Shown here piece by piece: positions 1 through 7,626 of a stretch of DNA of 64,000 bases. The stretch covers positions 1 through 64,000 of the forward strand of contig JAMXAG010000009.1 of NCBI GenBank assembly GCA_024281675.1, written 5' to 3'. Source of the DNA: Nitrosomonas sp. (GTDB taxonomy: Bacteria > Pseudomonadota > Gammaproteobacteria > Burkholderiales > Nitrosomonadaceae). Numbering within the stretch: position 1 is the stretch's first letter; the number at the start of each line of letters is the position of its first letter. A program made the position numbers and the translations under genes. The notes under the pieces were generated by a model that saw only the letters and a list, made by a program, of their open reading frames with translations, searched no databases and was not told the origin of the DNA.

Positions 1-56
1 AAAAACAACCTGATGAACTTGCTAATGAACTATGGCAAATCATCAGATATTATTAA
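1..56 (+). CDS. IS1595-family transposase, C-terminal fragment
   Basis: Reading from base 3, the last 17 codons encode a peptide ending LANELWQIIRYY and stop at TAA 54-56. This is identical to the C-terminus of the complete transposases at 59826 and 63330. It is partial only because the window begins inside the gene; nothing here suggests that the gene itself is broken. Confidence 0.9.
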   Translation, partial: KQPDELANELWQIIRYY

Positions 57-74
57 CTCTGATAGTCTAGAGCC
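1..74 (+). mobile_element. Right end of an IS1595-family element (cut by window start)
   Basis: Only the last part of the element is in the window: the 3' end of its transposase gene followed by a terminal inverted repeat ending in GTCTAGAGCC at base 74. The tip matches, in reverse complement, the GGCTCTAGACTA tips of the copies at 59808 and 63291. The first 58 bases are identical to the last 58 bases of the window, so this copy and the one at the right edge are in the same orientation. The left end and left flank lie outside, so its target duplication cannot be read. Confidence 0.9.
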
Positions 75-171
75 ATACAAAATATGTAAGGTTGTTAAAG
101 TTAAAAATTTTGGGCTAGAGAAATCCTTCCTAAGTTTCTGCTAGCCCAGATTTTCGTTGTTAATTTCGGAT

Positions 172-804
172 CTAAATTCTTATTCTTCTTTTATTGTGCT
201 TGGTAAATCCGAAAATTAAACCTAAGCCTATCAGTAACATTGCATAGGTTTCAGGTTCCGGTACGGGACTTACGGGACTGATATTGGTAAAAAGGAAAGA
301 TTCGTCGTTATAATCAAGATCGCCTCCCCCGTAGATATCTTCAAATCCAATATATGTTCCAGCCGGAATGTGTTGAGCGGAATCTCCGTTATAAGAAGCC
401 GAATAAATGTGATTGGCATGATCGGCATTTTGGGATGTGTCTGAAGACCATGTATGTCCTGTATCAGATACATTTAATTGGAATGTCAGCGTATCTCCTG
501 CATTTACGTGTCCAAAAACGACATAATCACCAAAATTAGAAGTGTGGTTATTAAGCAAGCCAGATGATGATTCCGGAGTAATAACACCGTTTACCAACAA
601 TGAGACTGTATTCGTATAAGCTGCCGAGCTTCCTAAAAAATAAGCACCAATTTCTCCAGTGGCTGTGGCGGTAAAAGTATAGGTTTGTGTATTAACTGAT
701 CCCATATCAGGATATGAAACAAAATCTGCTTTTGCAGTAAATACTGAAAATGGGTTGGTTAGCAAAACAAGCGTAAGTGATATAAATTTGAACAGTTTTT
801 GCAT
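172..804 (-). CDS. PEP-CTERM exported protein with DUF4114-like domain
   Basis: A 210-residue secreted protein. It has an N-terminal signal peptide (about residues 1-27, ending in AKA). The middle is Ser/Thr/Asn/Gly-rich, with an acidic stretch near residues 155-172 (FEDIYGGGDLDYNDESF) typical of DUF4114 domains. The C-terminal sorting signal comprises a VPEPETYAM box, a hydrophobic helix and a basic KHNKRR tail. Known PEP-CTERM proteins are processed by exosortase (EpsH) and linked to exopolysaccharide or biofilm. No exosortase is in the window, so it must be encoded elsewhere. A GGAG motif lies about nine bases before the ATG. The molecular role is unknown. Confidence 0.85.
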   Translation of the reverse strand: MQKLFKFISLTLVLLTNPFSVFTAKADFVSYPDMGSVNTQTYTFTATATGEIGAYFLGSSAAYTNTVSLLVNGVITPESSSGLLNNHTSNFGDYVVFGHVNAGDTLTFQLNVSDTGHTWSSDTSQNADHANHIYSASYNGDSAQHIPAGTYIGFEDIYGGGDLDYNDESFLFTNISPVSPVPEPETYAMLLIGLGLIFGFTKHNKRRIRI

Positions 805-1059
805 GGTATATCTCCAGAGGTCAATTAATGGAAAAATGAAATATTTGCTTCTTGAGAGATATCTTACGGATTAAGGTTTAATTACCCTAGGTATGGATGT
901 GCTAGATTTTGCTAAAAGATATCCTAGTAATGTACTAGATGTTTAGTCCCACGATGAAGGATGTCCTAGATTTATGTAAATGGTGTTTAGTAGTGGTGAG
1001 GGATTCTCTCCTCGAATTGAATAGTAAACTTGGGCGGATTCAAGAACCAACTGCAACAG

Positions 1060-1302
1060 TTAATGCTTAATAGCGATTTTGGCGAGTTTCATATTATGTA
1101 GGAGCTCAGTGTAAACCTCTACCAGTGATTGGAACCCGAGCGATTTTCTTGGTCGCGTATTTAGGCTCCATGCGATACCATCCAGCTGTTCTTGAATGTA
1201 AACAGACAAATCTGCTCCTTTGGGCAGGTATTGGTGCAACAGTCGATTAGTGTTCTCGTTCAATCCTCGTTGCCATGGACTATGTGGATCGCAGAAATAA
1301 AC
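1060..1302 (-). pseudogene. IS30-family transposase remnant (C-terminal part)
   Basis: Translated on the minus strand, this stretch reads VYFCDPHSPWQRG and then NENTNRLLHQYLPKG, with TRPRKSLGF further on. These are the conserved C-terminal motifs of IS30-family DDE transposases, including the catalytic Glu of the NENTN region. An in-frame TGA (1303-1305) lies just upstream, and the N-terminal two thirds, including the first catalytic Asp, are absent. No clear terminal inverted repeats were found around it. It is a dead fragment, probably cut by rearrangement beside rdgC. Confidence 0.85.
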
Positions 1303-1353
1303 TCAGAAACAATCTGTTAGTCTGGAGCCTTAAAATTCCAGAAAATAGAATTC

Positions 1354-2244
1354 TTACGATGATCGGCCTTCGCCACCTAGTGCTTCGATTAGATCGGAAA
1401 TGAGTTGACTGGCTTCGGCTGTCATCAGTATAAAATCACTGGCAAATAAATCTTCATCGCTTTCGTTAGATTCCCTAAGGATATCTTGGGGCGCTATACG
1501 GCGAATTTGCAGATTGTCGTATAACACAAACGATATTTTGTCCTGCCAGGTCAAAGCCAGTTTGATGACTCTTTTGCCTACTCGAATGTGCCGTGACGCT
1601 TCTTCCGTGCTCAATTCGTGGTGTGTATAACGAATCGTGGCTTTTTCATCGCTCATGCTTTGTAGCTCACAATCACGATCGATGGTAAAAACTGATGATA
1701 AATCATCACCCGATAGCCATCGTGTCATTGCCGTAGCGGGGGAGGTTTTGGTTTCCAAAGGCGCTAAAGCAATACTGTGCATCGCCTTTAGAAAAGCTTC
1801 GACGAATTCATCGGCTTTACTTGGGCTGGTCGTATCAATGATTAAGCGATTATTAACTGCATCAATCCAAGCGTATGTTTTATGTCTTTGCGCGAATGCG
1901 CGGGGTAGTAATTCAATCAGTGTTGCTTCTTTGATATCGCGAACTTGTTTTTTCCCAGGTTTGTATCCTTGCATGTGCTGTATGTTTGTAATCCGCTCTT
2001 TGGCATGTTGATTCACAATAGAGACCGGTAACAATTTTTTTTCTGTCCCCAGCGCGATTAGCCATTGCTGTCCCAAGGTATAAACAAAATTGCTATGTTC
2101 TTCATGCGGTTGAACCCAACCACGGCTTTGCATTTCTGTTTGCATGCAGGCTTGCAATGGGGATTGTGAAATGGCTTCTTCGAGTTCGTTTAGCGTAATA
2201 TTTCCACTGGTAATGCGATAGACTAGTAAGTTACGAAACCACAT
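1354..2244 (-). CDS. rdgC: Recombination-associated protein RdgC
   Basis: A 296-residue protein of the usual RdgC length, starting MWFRNLLVYRI as in Proteobacterial RdgC proteins. The family forms a ring-shaped dimer that coats DNA and restrains RecA-promoted strand exchange; it acts on the nucleoid. The internal stretch with GYKPGKKQVRDIKE and the acidic C-terminus fit the family. The gene stands alone, diverging from the DUF2007 gene across a 40-bp gap, with an IS30 fragment just downstream. It is complete, and the start is the only sensible one for the conserved N-terminus. Confidence 0.95.
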   Translation of the reverse strand: MWFRNLLVYRITSGNITLNELEEAISQSPLQACMQTEMQSRGWVQPHEEHSNFVYTLGQQWLIALGTEKKLLPVSIVNQHAKERITNIQHMQGYKPGKKQVRDIKEATLIELLPRAFAQRHKTYAWIDAVNNRLIIDTTSPSKADEFVEAFLKAMHSIALAPLETKTSPATAMTRWLSGDDLSSVFTIDRDCELQSMSDEKATIRYTHHELSTEEASRHIRVGKRVIKLALTWQDKISFVLYDNLQIRRIAPQDILRESNESDEDLFASDFILMTAEASQLISDLIEALGGEGRSS

Positions 2245-2284
2245 AGCATTTTTCTTATTTTGTTAATAATTTTATTAATTTGGG

Positions 2285-2593
2285 ATGAAAAAAATATATT
2301 CAGCCAATGATTTAATAGAGGCGCAAATCGTGCTTAACTTGCTCGAGCATGCTTTCATTCCGGCAAGATTATTCAATCAATACGCGCAAGGGGCAGCAGG
2401 GGATATACCTTTTGTTCATGCTTATCCTGAGGTGTGGATTATAAGGGATGAAGATTATGAACGCAGTAAACGCGTGGTGCAATCATATGAGCAAGCAACG
2501 GCTAAAACAAGTAATATCTATTGCCAGCAATGCGGTGAAGAAAATCCTGCTAATTTTCAGTTGTGTTGGAAATGTGATGCGGGACTAGAATAA
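2285..2593 (+). CDS. DUF2007-type putative signal-transducing protein with zinc ribbon
   Basis: A 102-residue cytoplasmic protein. Residues 1-70 match the DUF2007 pattern (start MKKIYSANDLIEAQIVLNLL, later PEVWIIRDEDYERSKRVV). This small alpha/beta fold is annotated as a putative signal transducer and has no proven function. The C-terminal tail carries two CxxC pairs (CQQC and CWKC, about residues 79-97), likely one zinc ribbon. It diverges from rdgC and lies 113 bp upstream of nadB in the same direction, so the two may be cotranscribed. Confidence 0.75.
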   Translation: MKKIYSANDLIEAQIVLNLLEHAFIPARLFNQYAQGAAGDIPFVHAYPEVWIIRDEDYERSKRVVQSYEQATAKTSNIYCQQCGEENPANFQLCWKCDAGLE

Positions 2594-2706
2594 CATTGCA
2601 ATCCTCCATTGTTCTCAATTTTAAAACATACCGGCTTAATCACATACCTAGCTGCTTTACAATAGTAGTTTTAAAAGCGCAGAATTTATAAATTAACACA
2701 ATCGAT

Positions 2707-4314
2707 ATGTCGAACCATTATTTTGAAACACTGATTATTGGCAGCGGATTAGCCGGACTTACACTGGCATTACGTTTAGCAGATCATCAAAAAATCTGTA
2801 TTGTTACTAAGCAAACCATCAATGCTGGTGCAAGTGGCTGGGCACAAGGCGGCATTGCTGCGGCTTTATCGGATGATGATTCCGCTATCAAGCACGTTCA
2901 AGATACTTTAATTGCCGGCGCTGGATTATGTGATGAAAACGCTACACGCTATGTTGCTGAAAGTGCGCCGTCAGCCATTCGATGGCTGATAGAGCAGGGT
3001 GTTGATTTTACTAGAAACACTGCACATAAAACTGGCTATCACCTGACACAGGAAGGTGGACATAGTGTGCGGCGAATCATTCATAGCGGTGATGCAACAG
3101 GCAATGCGGTACAGAAGGTTTTGATACAGAAAGTAGTGGCGCATCCCAATATCACAGTGTTTGAGCATCATATTGCAGTAGATCTAATTACCAGTGATCG
3201 TTTGAGTATCGCCATACCTAACCATGAAAGGCGTTGCTCGGGAGCTTATATTCTTGATAAGCAAAAAGACCGAGTTGTTACTTTCACCGCGCAAAATACC
3301 GTGCTTGCTACTGGGGGTGCTAATAAGGTTTATCTGTATACGACGAATCCGGATACTGCAACCGGAGACGGTATCGCAATGGGTTGGCGGGCGGGTTGCA
3401 AAATTACTAATATGGAATTTGTGCAATTTCATCCGACTTGTCTTTATCATCCGCATGCCAAATCGTTCCTGATTAGTGAAGCGGTTCGGGGCGAAGGTGG
3501 ACTTTTGAAATTGCCCAATGGTGAGCGTTTCATGCCTTGGCATGATGCACGCGCTGAACTAGCGCCACGCGATATTGTGGCGCGCGCCATCGACTTCGAA
3601 ATGAAAAAAAGAGGGTTGGATTGCGTGTATTTAGATATTTCACATAAACCAGCGGATTTCCTCAAATCACACTTTCCAACAATTTATGCCCGTTGCTTAG
3701 AACTTGGCATAGATCTTACCCAAGAATCCATTCCCGTTGTTCCGGCTGCTCACTATACCTGTGGTGGTGTTGCTACGGATAAATATGGCAGGACAAATTT
3801 AAACAATCTTTACGCTATCGGCGAAACGGCGCACACCGGATTGCATGGCGCTAATCGGCTTGCCAGTAATTCTCTACTCGAGTGCCTAGTGTTTGGCCAT
3901 TCTGCTGCAGGCGATATCATGAATCAACAAGGTAATTTGCTTCCTAAGTTACCTGATTGGGATGAAAGTCGTGTAACAGATGCCGATGAAGAAATCGTCA
4001 TTGCACATAACTGGGACGAACTGCGGCGATTCATGTGGAATTACGTCGGAATAGTCCGCACTACTAAACGCTTGCGGCGTGCCCAACGTAGGATCGAGTT
4101 ATTACGTGAAGAAATCAATGAATACTATGCGAACTTTCGCGTCACCAGCGATCTTTTAGAGCTCAGGAACCTCGTGGATGCTGCTGATTTAATCGTGCGT
4201 AGCGCCATATTACGCCACGAAAGCCGTGGTCTGCATTTTAGCAAGGACTACCCGAATACTTTACCGCTTGCTGAGAATACAGAGTTAAATAAAAATTGCA
4301 TCGATCAGCAGTAG
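2707..4314 (+). CDS. nadB: L-aspartate oxidase
   Basis: Oxidises L-aspartate to iminoaspartate with FAD, the first step of de novo NAD synthesis; NadA then condenses the product to quinolinate. The protein is 535 residues, close to the E. coli enzyme. An FAD-binding [14 protein letters not shown] motif is at residues 12-25, [11 protein letters not shown] near 43-53, the HPTC active-site region near 244, and [15 protein letters not shown] near 379, with the C-terminal helical domain complete. It stands apart from nadA/nadC, which are not in the window. Confidence 0.96.
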   Translation: MSNHYFETLIIGSGLAGLTLALRLADHQKICIVTKQTINAGASGWAQGGIAAALSDDDSAIKHVQDTLIAGAGLCDENATRYVAESAPSAIRWLIEQGVDFTRNTAHKTGYHLTQEGGHSVRRIIHSGDATGNAVQKVLIQKVVAHPNITVFEHHIAVDLITSDRLSIAIPNHERRCSGAYILDKQKDRVVTFTAQNTVLATGGANKVYLYTTNPDTATGDGIAMGWRAGCKITNMEFVQFHPTCLYHPHAKSFLISEAVRGEGGLLKLPNGERFMPWHDARAELAPRDIVARAIDFEMKKRGLDCVYLDISHKPADFLKSHFPTIYARCLELGIDLTQESIPVVPAAHYTCGGVATDKYGRTNLNNLYAIGETAHTGLHGANRLASNSLLECLVFGHSAAGDIMNQQGNLLPKLPDWDESRVTDADEEIVIAHNWDELRRFMWNYVGIVRTTKRLRRAQRRIELLREEINEYYANFRVTSDLLELRNLVDAADLIVRSAILRHESRGLHFSKDYPNTLPLAENTELNKNCIDQQ

Positions 4315-4556
4315 AAGTAATGTTGGCGATCAAACCTATAGCAAATAATGCATAGGGAAACGACTTCGCGGTCGGATCACAAAGGATTTCGCGCAATAAC
4401 TGTAGATTCTTAATCATTGTATTGAGCTTTGATTGTTAGAATTGCTTGGTTGTTTTGTGTATATTTATGCCTGCATGCTCGCAGAAAGGTGTAGGTAATG
4501 CTAATAAATTACACACTAATCTATTATAAAAACTTGTTCGAGCATAACTGAAGCAG
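4315..4556. other. Noncoding spacer between nadB and the IS200-like element
   Basis: No open reading frame, RNA gene or T-tailed hairpin was recognised. Together with the left arm of the insertion element it forms a gap of about 320 bp without a gene. The composition is AT-rich. Confidence 0.5.
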
Positions 4557-4564
4557 TTAAATTA

Positions 4565-4583
4565 CCTCCGGCAAAGCCGGAGG
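4565..4583. repeat. IS200-like right-end hairpin
   Basis: CCTCCGGC-AAA-GCCGGAGG, an 8-bp perfect stem with a 3-base loop. It lies downstream of the transposase stop. Two further short hairpins follow at 4596-4610 and 4622-4638, the last overlapping the tnpA stop codon and likely ending its transcript. Confidence 0.85.
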
Positions 4584-4636
4584 CTTATTGGGTGAACGCC
4601 TCAAAGGCGTCCTAAACCATGAGCCGCCCAAGGCGG

Positions 4637-5068
4637 CTAAACATCTAATTTCATTTGATCGTAGCGCTCATCCTCTTGCTCTTGGTTGCGGATATATGCT
4701 CTGACTATCTCTTCATCAAGCCCAACCGTCGAAACAAAATACCCTCGAGCCCAAAAAACCTCACCAGTAAAATTCTTTACTCGACCTCCAAAGCGCCTCG
4801 CTATCGTAATTGCACTTTTCCCTTTGATATACCCCATTACGTTCGATACTGCATATTTCGGCGGAATACTGATGCACATGTGCACGTGATCCGCCATAAT
4901 GTGTCCTTCTACAATCTTCGCTTCCTTGTGTCCTGCAAGTTCGTGGAATATCTCGCCCAGATGCTTGCGCAACGCCCCAAATATCCGCTTCTTACGTTTC
5001 TTCGGAATGAATACCACATGGTACTTACAATCCCATCTTGTGTGAGTCAAACTCTGATACTCTTTCAT
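4637..5068 (-). CDS. tnpA: IS200/IS605-family Y1 transposase TnpA
   Basis: A 143-residue single-strand DNA transposase of HUH type. The HUH motif is visible as HVHM (about residues 61-64), preceded by HIMAD. The nucleophile is most likely the Tyr in AYIRNQEQ near residue 125. It cuts and rejoins the element's ends as single strands and inserts without duplicating the target. Length and motifs are complete, so it is probably active. Near its stop codon the DNA forms a GCCGCC/GGCGGC hairpin. Confidence 0.93.
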   Translation of the reverse strand: MKEYQSLTHTRWDCKYHVVFIPKKRKKRIFGALRKHLGEIFHELAGHKEAKIVEGHIMADHVHMCISIPPKYAVSNVMGYIKGKSAITIARRFGGRVKNFTGEVFWARGYFVSTVGLDEEIVRAYIRNQEQEDERYDQMKLDV

Positions 5069-5140
5069 CTTGAATCTCCTTCTCTTGGTCGAGATAGAAG
5101 ATTCTCAATGACCGCCGTATAGGTCAAACCACCGTGAGTC

Positions 5141-5159
5141 CCCCGGCAAAGCCGGGGGC
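5141..5159. repeat. IS200-like left-end hairpin
   Basis: CCCCCGGC-AAA-GCCGGGGG, an 8-bp perfect stem with the same AAA loop as the 4565 hairpin; only the two outer-middle pairs differ. It lies upstream of tnpA and is the expected left-end recognition hairpin. It may also block read-through into the transposase gene. Confidence 0.8.
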
Positions 5160-5204
5160 TTACCTCACTGAGTTAAAAAGACAAATAAAAACAGGAAAAT
5201 CATC

Positions 5205-5543
5205 ATGCAAACTTGCTACAAACGATTCATACTTTCGCTAGTACTATTGACTACGTTATTCATGTTAACTGGGTGTGAGAATTATGCCGAGAAAACCCAT
5301 AAATCTTGGGTACCGCCACCTTCCGCTCCGGTCTATGACGATTCCACCATCTATGCCAGAATCATGGCTGCAATACAATCTGATCCTACTTTGCAAGGAA
5401 GTAATATTGAAGTTAAAGTAACCGAAGGAAATGTATCGCTGACGGGGTTTGTTATTAATGAAGATCAACTTACACGCGTGAATATGCATAGTTGGATCAT
5501 TGATGGTGTAAAAAAGGTTGACAATCAAATTGTGAAAAAATAA
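5205..5543 (+). CDS. BON-domain lipoprotein
   Basis: A 112-residue envelope lipoprotein with a signal sequence and lipobox LTGC (Cys24). A single BON domain occupies about residues 46-112: DSTIYARIMAAIQSDPTL, then VKVTEGNVSLTGFV, ending with the typical KVDNQIVKK. BON domains bind phospholipid or other envelope components; OsmY and DolP are known examples with two copies. Here only one is present. The IS200-like element lies directly upstream and may separate the gene from its original promoter. A strong terminator follows. Confidence 0.85.
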   Translation: MQTCYKRFILSLVLLTTLFMLTGCENYAEKTHKSWVPPPSAPVYDDSTIYARIMAAIQSDPTLQGSNIEVKVTEGNVSLTGFVINEDQLTRVNMHSWIIDGVKKVDNQIVKK

Positions 5544-5576
5544 TCGGTGATTACGCTGATAGCTGCAATGAAACGA

Positions 5577-5612
5577 GGGAATATGCGGGTTGTCCGCATA
5601 TTCCCTGTTTTT
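5577..5612 (+). terminator. Rho-independent terminator after the BON lipoprotein gene
   Basis: A 12-bp perfect stem (5577-5588 with 5594-5605, arm GGGAATATGCGG) with a five-base loop is followed by TGTTTTTT. It ends the BON gene and may also serve the convergent gene at 5634 from the other side. Confidence 0.9.
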
Positions 5613-5633
5613 TGGATTTCTAGCTAGCTATTT

Positions 5634-6788
5634 CTATTGCACGCAAGAAGTATAAGTGCTTGGACAGGTAGTGCTTAATCCGCCGGCAGTTCGGTCTTTT
5701 TGTGCACTCCAGTTGAGCATCTCGAGTACTTTTTGATAGTACTTAGGATCGCGTGTCCAGAAAACGTAATTGGCTTTTAAATCATCTCTCAGAAAATTAA
5801 GTAATTCAGTTACAGTAGGTTCATGTCCGGAAGAATCATTTCTAGTATTTTCGTAATTATGGTGCATAACTGTAGGAGCTAACGGTATAATTCCTGAAAG
5901 TTTTGGATAATATGTGTATACGCCCGGGGGGGTATATTTTGTTCCCGGTGTCAATAATCCAGGTTCTTCAAGGTATGTGTCGGGATGACTAAGACCGCCC
6001 CCCATTTTCTTTAAAGTTTCTACTAATGGGGCAATAATCGGTCTCGGATAATTTACTGATTGCATCACCATGGTATTGGGAAAGGCTTTGCGAGCTTCTT
6101 GTAATACGATGTATAAGTTTTTATAGAAATCGTTAGTCTGAGTGCTCGTTACGGGATTCAATGGGGTACCCAAAGCTGTTTCAGACATTCCGATGCCTTC
6201 AAAATAAGGATGAGTGTTGTAACGTTTCCCAAGAGCGCGATATAACTCGGATAAACGATCACGAACCAGAGGGTTCCACATTTTCAAGTTTTCACCTTTA
6301 GGTTTGCTTTCACCATAGTGTGCAAAAGTAAAAATGCCCCCATCATACTCAGCACTTCTTAAATAAGTTGGAACATAGGTTGCTGAATTCACGCTAAAAG
6401 ATTTTGTTTGAATCATAATGACCAAACGTTTATTACGCTTTTGTAATTCCGCTAAATGCTTATCAATTGTTGCAAAATTATATTGACCCTTTGCGGTTTC
6501 AATGTCTCCCCACATATAACGAACTTGGATTCCTTGTAATGCTGGCGTATTTGTTAAATCTTTATATACTGCATCCATCATGTATTTAGGGTTGTTTTTT
6601 GCTCCGCCTAAAAGCTGATAGTAATGCCCGGGATGCCATTTAACTCCATCAGCGGCATGGATAATTCCTGAAGAAAACAGCAATGTGAAAATAAATATTG
6701 TTATAAATGCTATCTTAAGTTTATAATTAAAACCGTGAGGGGCCATCGCTAATGGGATAGTGGATGGAGACTTGAAGTTGGTTATCAT
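5634..6788 (-). CDS. Secreted TIM-barrel-like protein under c-di-GMP riboswitch, paralogue A
   Basis: A 384-residue exported protein with a signal peptide (hydrophobic core about 24-44, cleavage near IIHAA). The layout resembles a clan GH-A glycoside hydrolase: GQYNFATIDKHLAEL (barrel helix 1), RLVIMIQTKSF, then YFEGIGMSETALG, where Glu203 could be the acid/base. HPDTYLEEPG with Glu274/275 is a candidate nucleophile region, and FWTRDP near 343 is also present. The C-terminus has two Cys (TCPSTYTSC) that probably pair. No named family was recognised. The protein at 7627 shares roughly half its residues. The start is fixed by AAGGAGGAA eight bases before the ATG. A class I c-di-GMP riboswitch lies in the leader. 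Polysaccharide binding or cleavage is inferred, not shown. Confidence 0.75.
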   Translation of the reverse strand: MITNFKSPSTIPLAMAPHGFNYKLKIAFITIFIFTLLFSSGIIHAADGVKWHPGHYYQLLGGAKNNPKYMMDAVYKDLTNTPALQGIQVRYMWGDIETAKGQYNFATIDKHLAELQKRNKRLVIMIQTKSFSVNSATYVPTYLRSAEYDGGIFTFAHYGESKPKGENLKMWNPLVRDRLSELYRALGKRYNTHPYFEGIGMSETALGTPLNPVTSTQTNDFYKNLYIVLQEARKAFPNTMVMQSVNYPRPIIAPLVETLKKMGGGLSHPDTYLEEPGLLTPGTKYTPPGVYTYYPKLSGIIPLAPTVMHHNYENTRNDSSGHEPTVTELLNFLRDDLKANYVFWTRDPKYYQKVLEMLNWSAQKDRTAGGLSTTCPSTYTSCVQ

Positions 6789-6796
6789 AGAAATAA

Positions 6797-6830
6797 TTCC
6801 TCCTTAATGGTAGTAACAAAAAAGGAAGAA
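6797..6830 (-). promoter_or_regulatory. Possible Shine-Dalgarno-sequestering hairpin (expression platform)
   Basis: In the minus-strand transcript UUCUUCCUU (6822-6830) can pair with the ribosome binding site AAGGAGGAA (6797-6805). This gives nine consecutive pairs including one G-U, across a 16-base loop. It would hide the start region of the gene at 5634. Placed after the c-di-GMP aptamer, it is a plausible translational switch. Which ligand state frees the site cannot be decided by eye. Confidence 0.55.
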
Positions 6831-6904
6831 CTGCATTAGTACGCATCAGGGTCGTTTCTTGGAAGCACTAAAACAATACGGTGCTTATGAATCGAATGCG
6901 CTCT

Positions 6905-6979
6905 TGGCAGTCCTGCCATCATAGGGGGTTAGCCCGTTAGATCAGTGACTTTGCGCCCTCCGCTTTCGCAGAGTTTGCC
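6905..6979 (-). promoter_or_regulatory. Cyclic-di-GMP class I (GEMM) riboswitch aptamer
   Basis: Read on the minus strand, the segment opens with GGCAAAC. A GC-rich hairpin with a GAAA tetraloop follows (CTCTGC-GAAA-GCGGAG), then the hallmark GCGCAAAGTCA strand, a second hairpin with CTAACGGG, and a closing GGACTGCC that pairs with the opening GGCA. These are the conserved parts of the GEMM-I aptamer: P1, the tetraloop helix and the CGCAAAG joint. It sits 116 bases before the start codon of the secreted protein at 5634, in the same orientation. It should therefore couple that gene to c-di-GMP. Confidence 0.87.
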
Positions 6980-7147
6980 TTTTTAATACAACATCAATGT
7001 TTAATTGATAAATTTCAGTTGTATCTTAAGCAAGCATAAAATCTTAAATAGGCATTAACTCAAAAGATCATTTAATCAAAATGCCGCTTTGCATTGATCA
7101 ACTACGCAACATCTGATAAGTTTTCTGTTGTCTGCTGATACCTATTT

Positions 7148-7197
7148 CTCAGAATGCAATGACCTATCACATTCTGAGCTATCATATTAGCTGATAG
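7148..7197. repeat. Two adjacent inverted repeats in the divergent gap
   Basis: CTCAGAATG (7148-7156) and CATTCTGAG (7170-7178) form a 9-bp perfect inverted repeat. CTATCA (7179-7184) and TGATAG (7192-7197) follow at once. The motif CCTATCA/TGATAGG recurs in the cluster. The 838-bp gap between the two paralogous secreted-protein genes otherwise holds only the riboswitch leader and AT-rich DNA. A regulator site is possible; no T-run supports a terminator. Confidence 0.5.
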
Positions 7198-7626
7198 GAT
7201 GTCGGCTCTAGGGTGTGAAAAATAGGGAAAATATGGGTCATTTTAGAATGATCTTAGGAAGTTGAAGTGGGTTTGGCTGCATGATTTAAAAGCTTTGGGT
7301 CGTGAGATATGTTATTGATTATGAATAATAATATACTCATGCTAAGTTGCTTGAGGCGAGCTCGATTAGGTATGCTTTAACCATTTTGAATGCTTATTAA
7401 AAAAGCAGAAAGAGTTGATGCAATAGCTACCAATAAATTCATTGTTACTTCGATAGATTTAGAGGTGCTTATTAAAGTAGGATCATTGATTACTAATTAA
7501 TTAGTGACGTATTTTCTCAGATGTGCGTATTGAAAATTCAATTAATTCTACCGTCCAAAAAAGATTCAGATTTTGGTTTATTTTGTTTCGATCAATTGAT
7601 TATTAGGTAAATTATATTTCTCAAAG

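Larger units (their letters stand above)
4557..5167 (-). mobile_element. IS200-like insertion sequence (IS200/IS605 family, tnpA only)
   Basis: A single Y1-transposase gene is flanked on each side by a near-identical 19-base perfect hairpin with an AAA loop (4565-4583 and 5141-5159). Such subterminal hairpins are what TnpA recognises in single-stranded DNA. There are no long inverted tips and no target duplication, as expected for this peel-and-paste family. No tnpB/IscB accessory gene is present, which makes it IS200-like. Exact ends are estimated from the hairpins and the shared flank TTAAATTACC that also appears near 57815. The element sits between nadB and a BON-domain lipoprotein gene and seems intact. 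Confidence 0.8.

Noticed and set aside
4655-5122. A 155-codon plus-strand frame antisense to tnpA.
   Set aside because: It runs across the conserved TnpA and has no signal of its own; a shadow frame.
7201-7210. GGCTCTAG at about 7206 equals the first eight bases of the IS1595 tip.
   Set aside because: No transposase sequence, matching second tip or target duplication nearby; an eight-base match is expected by chance.
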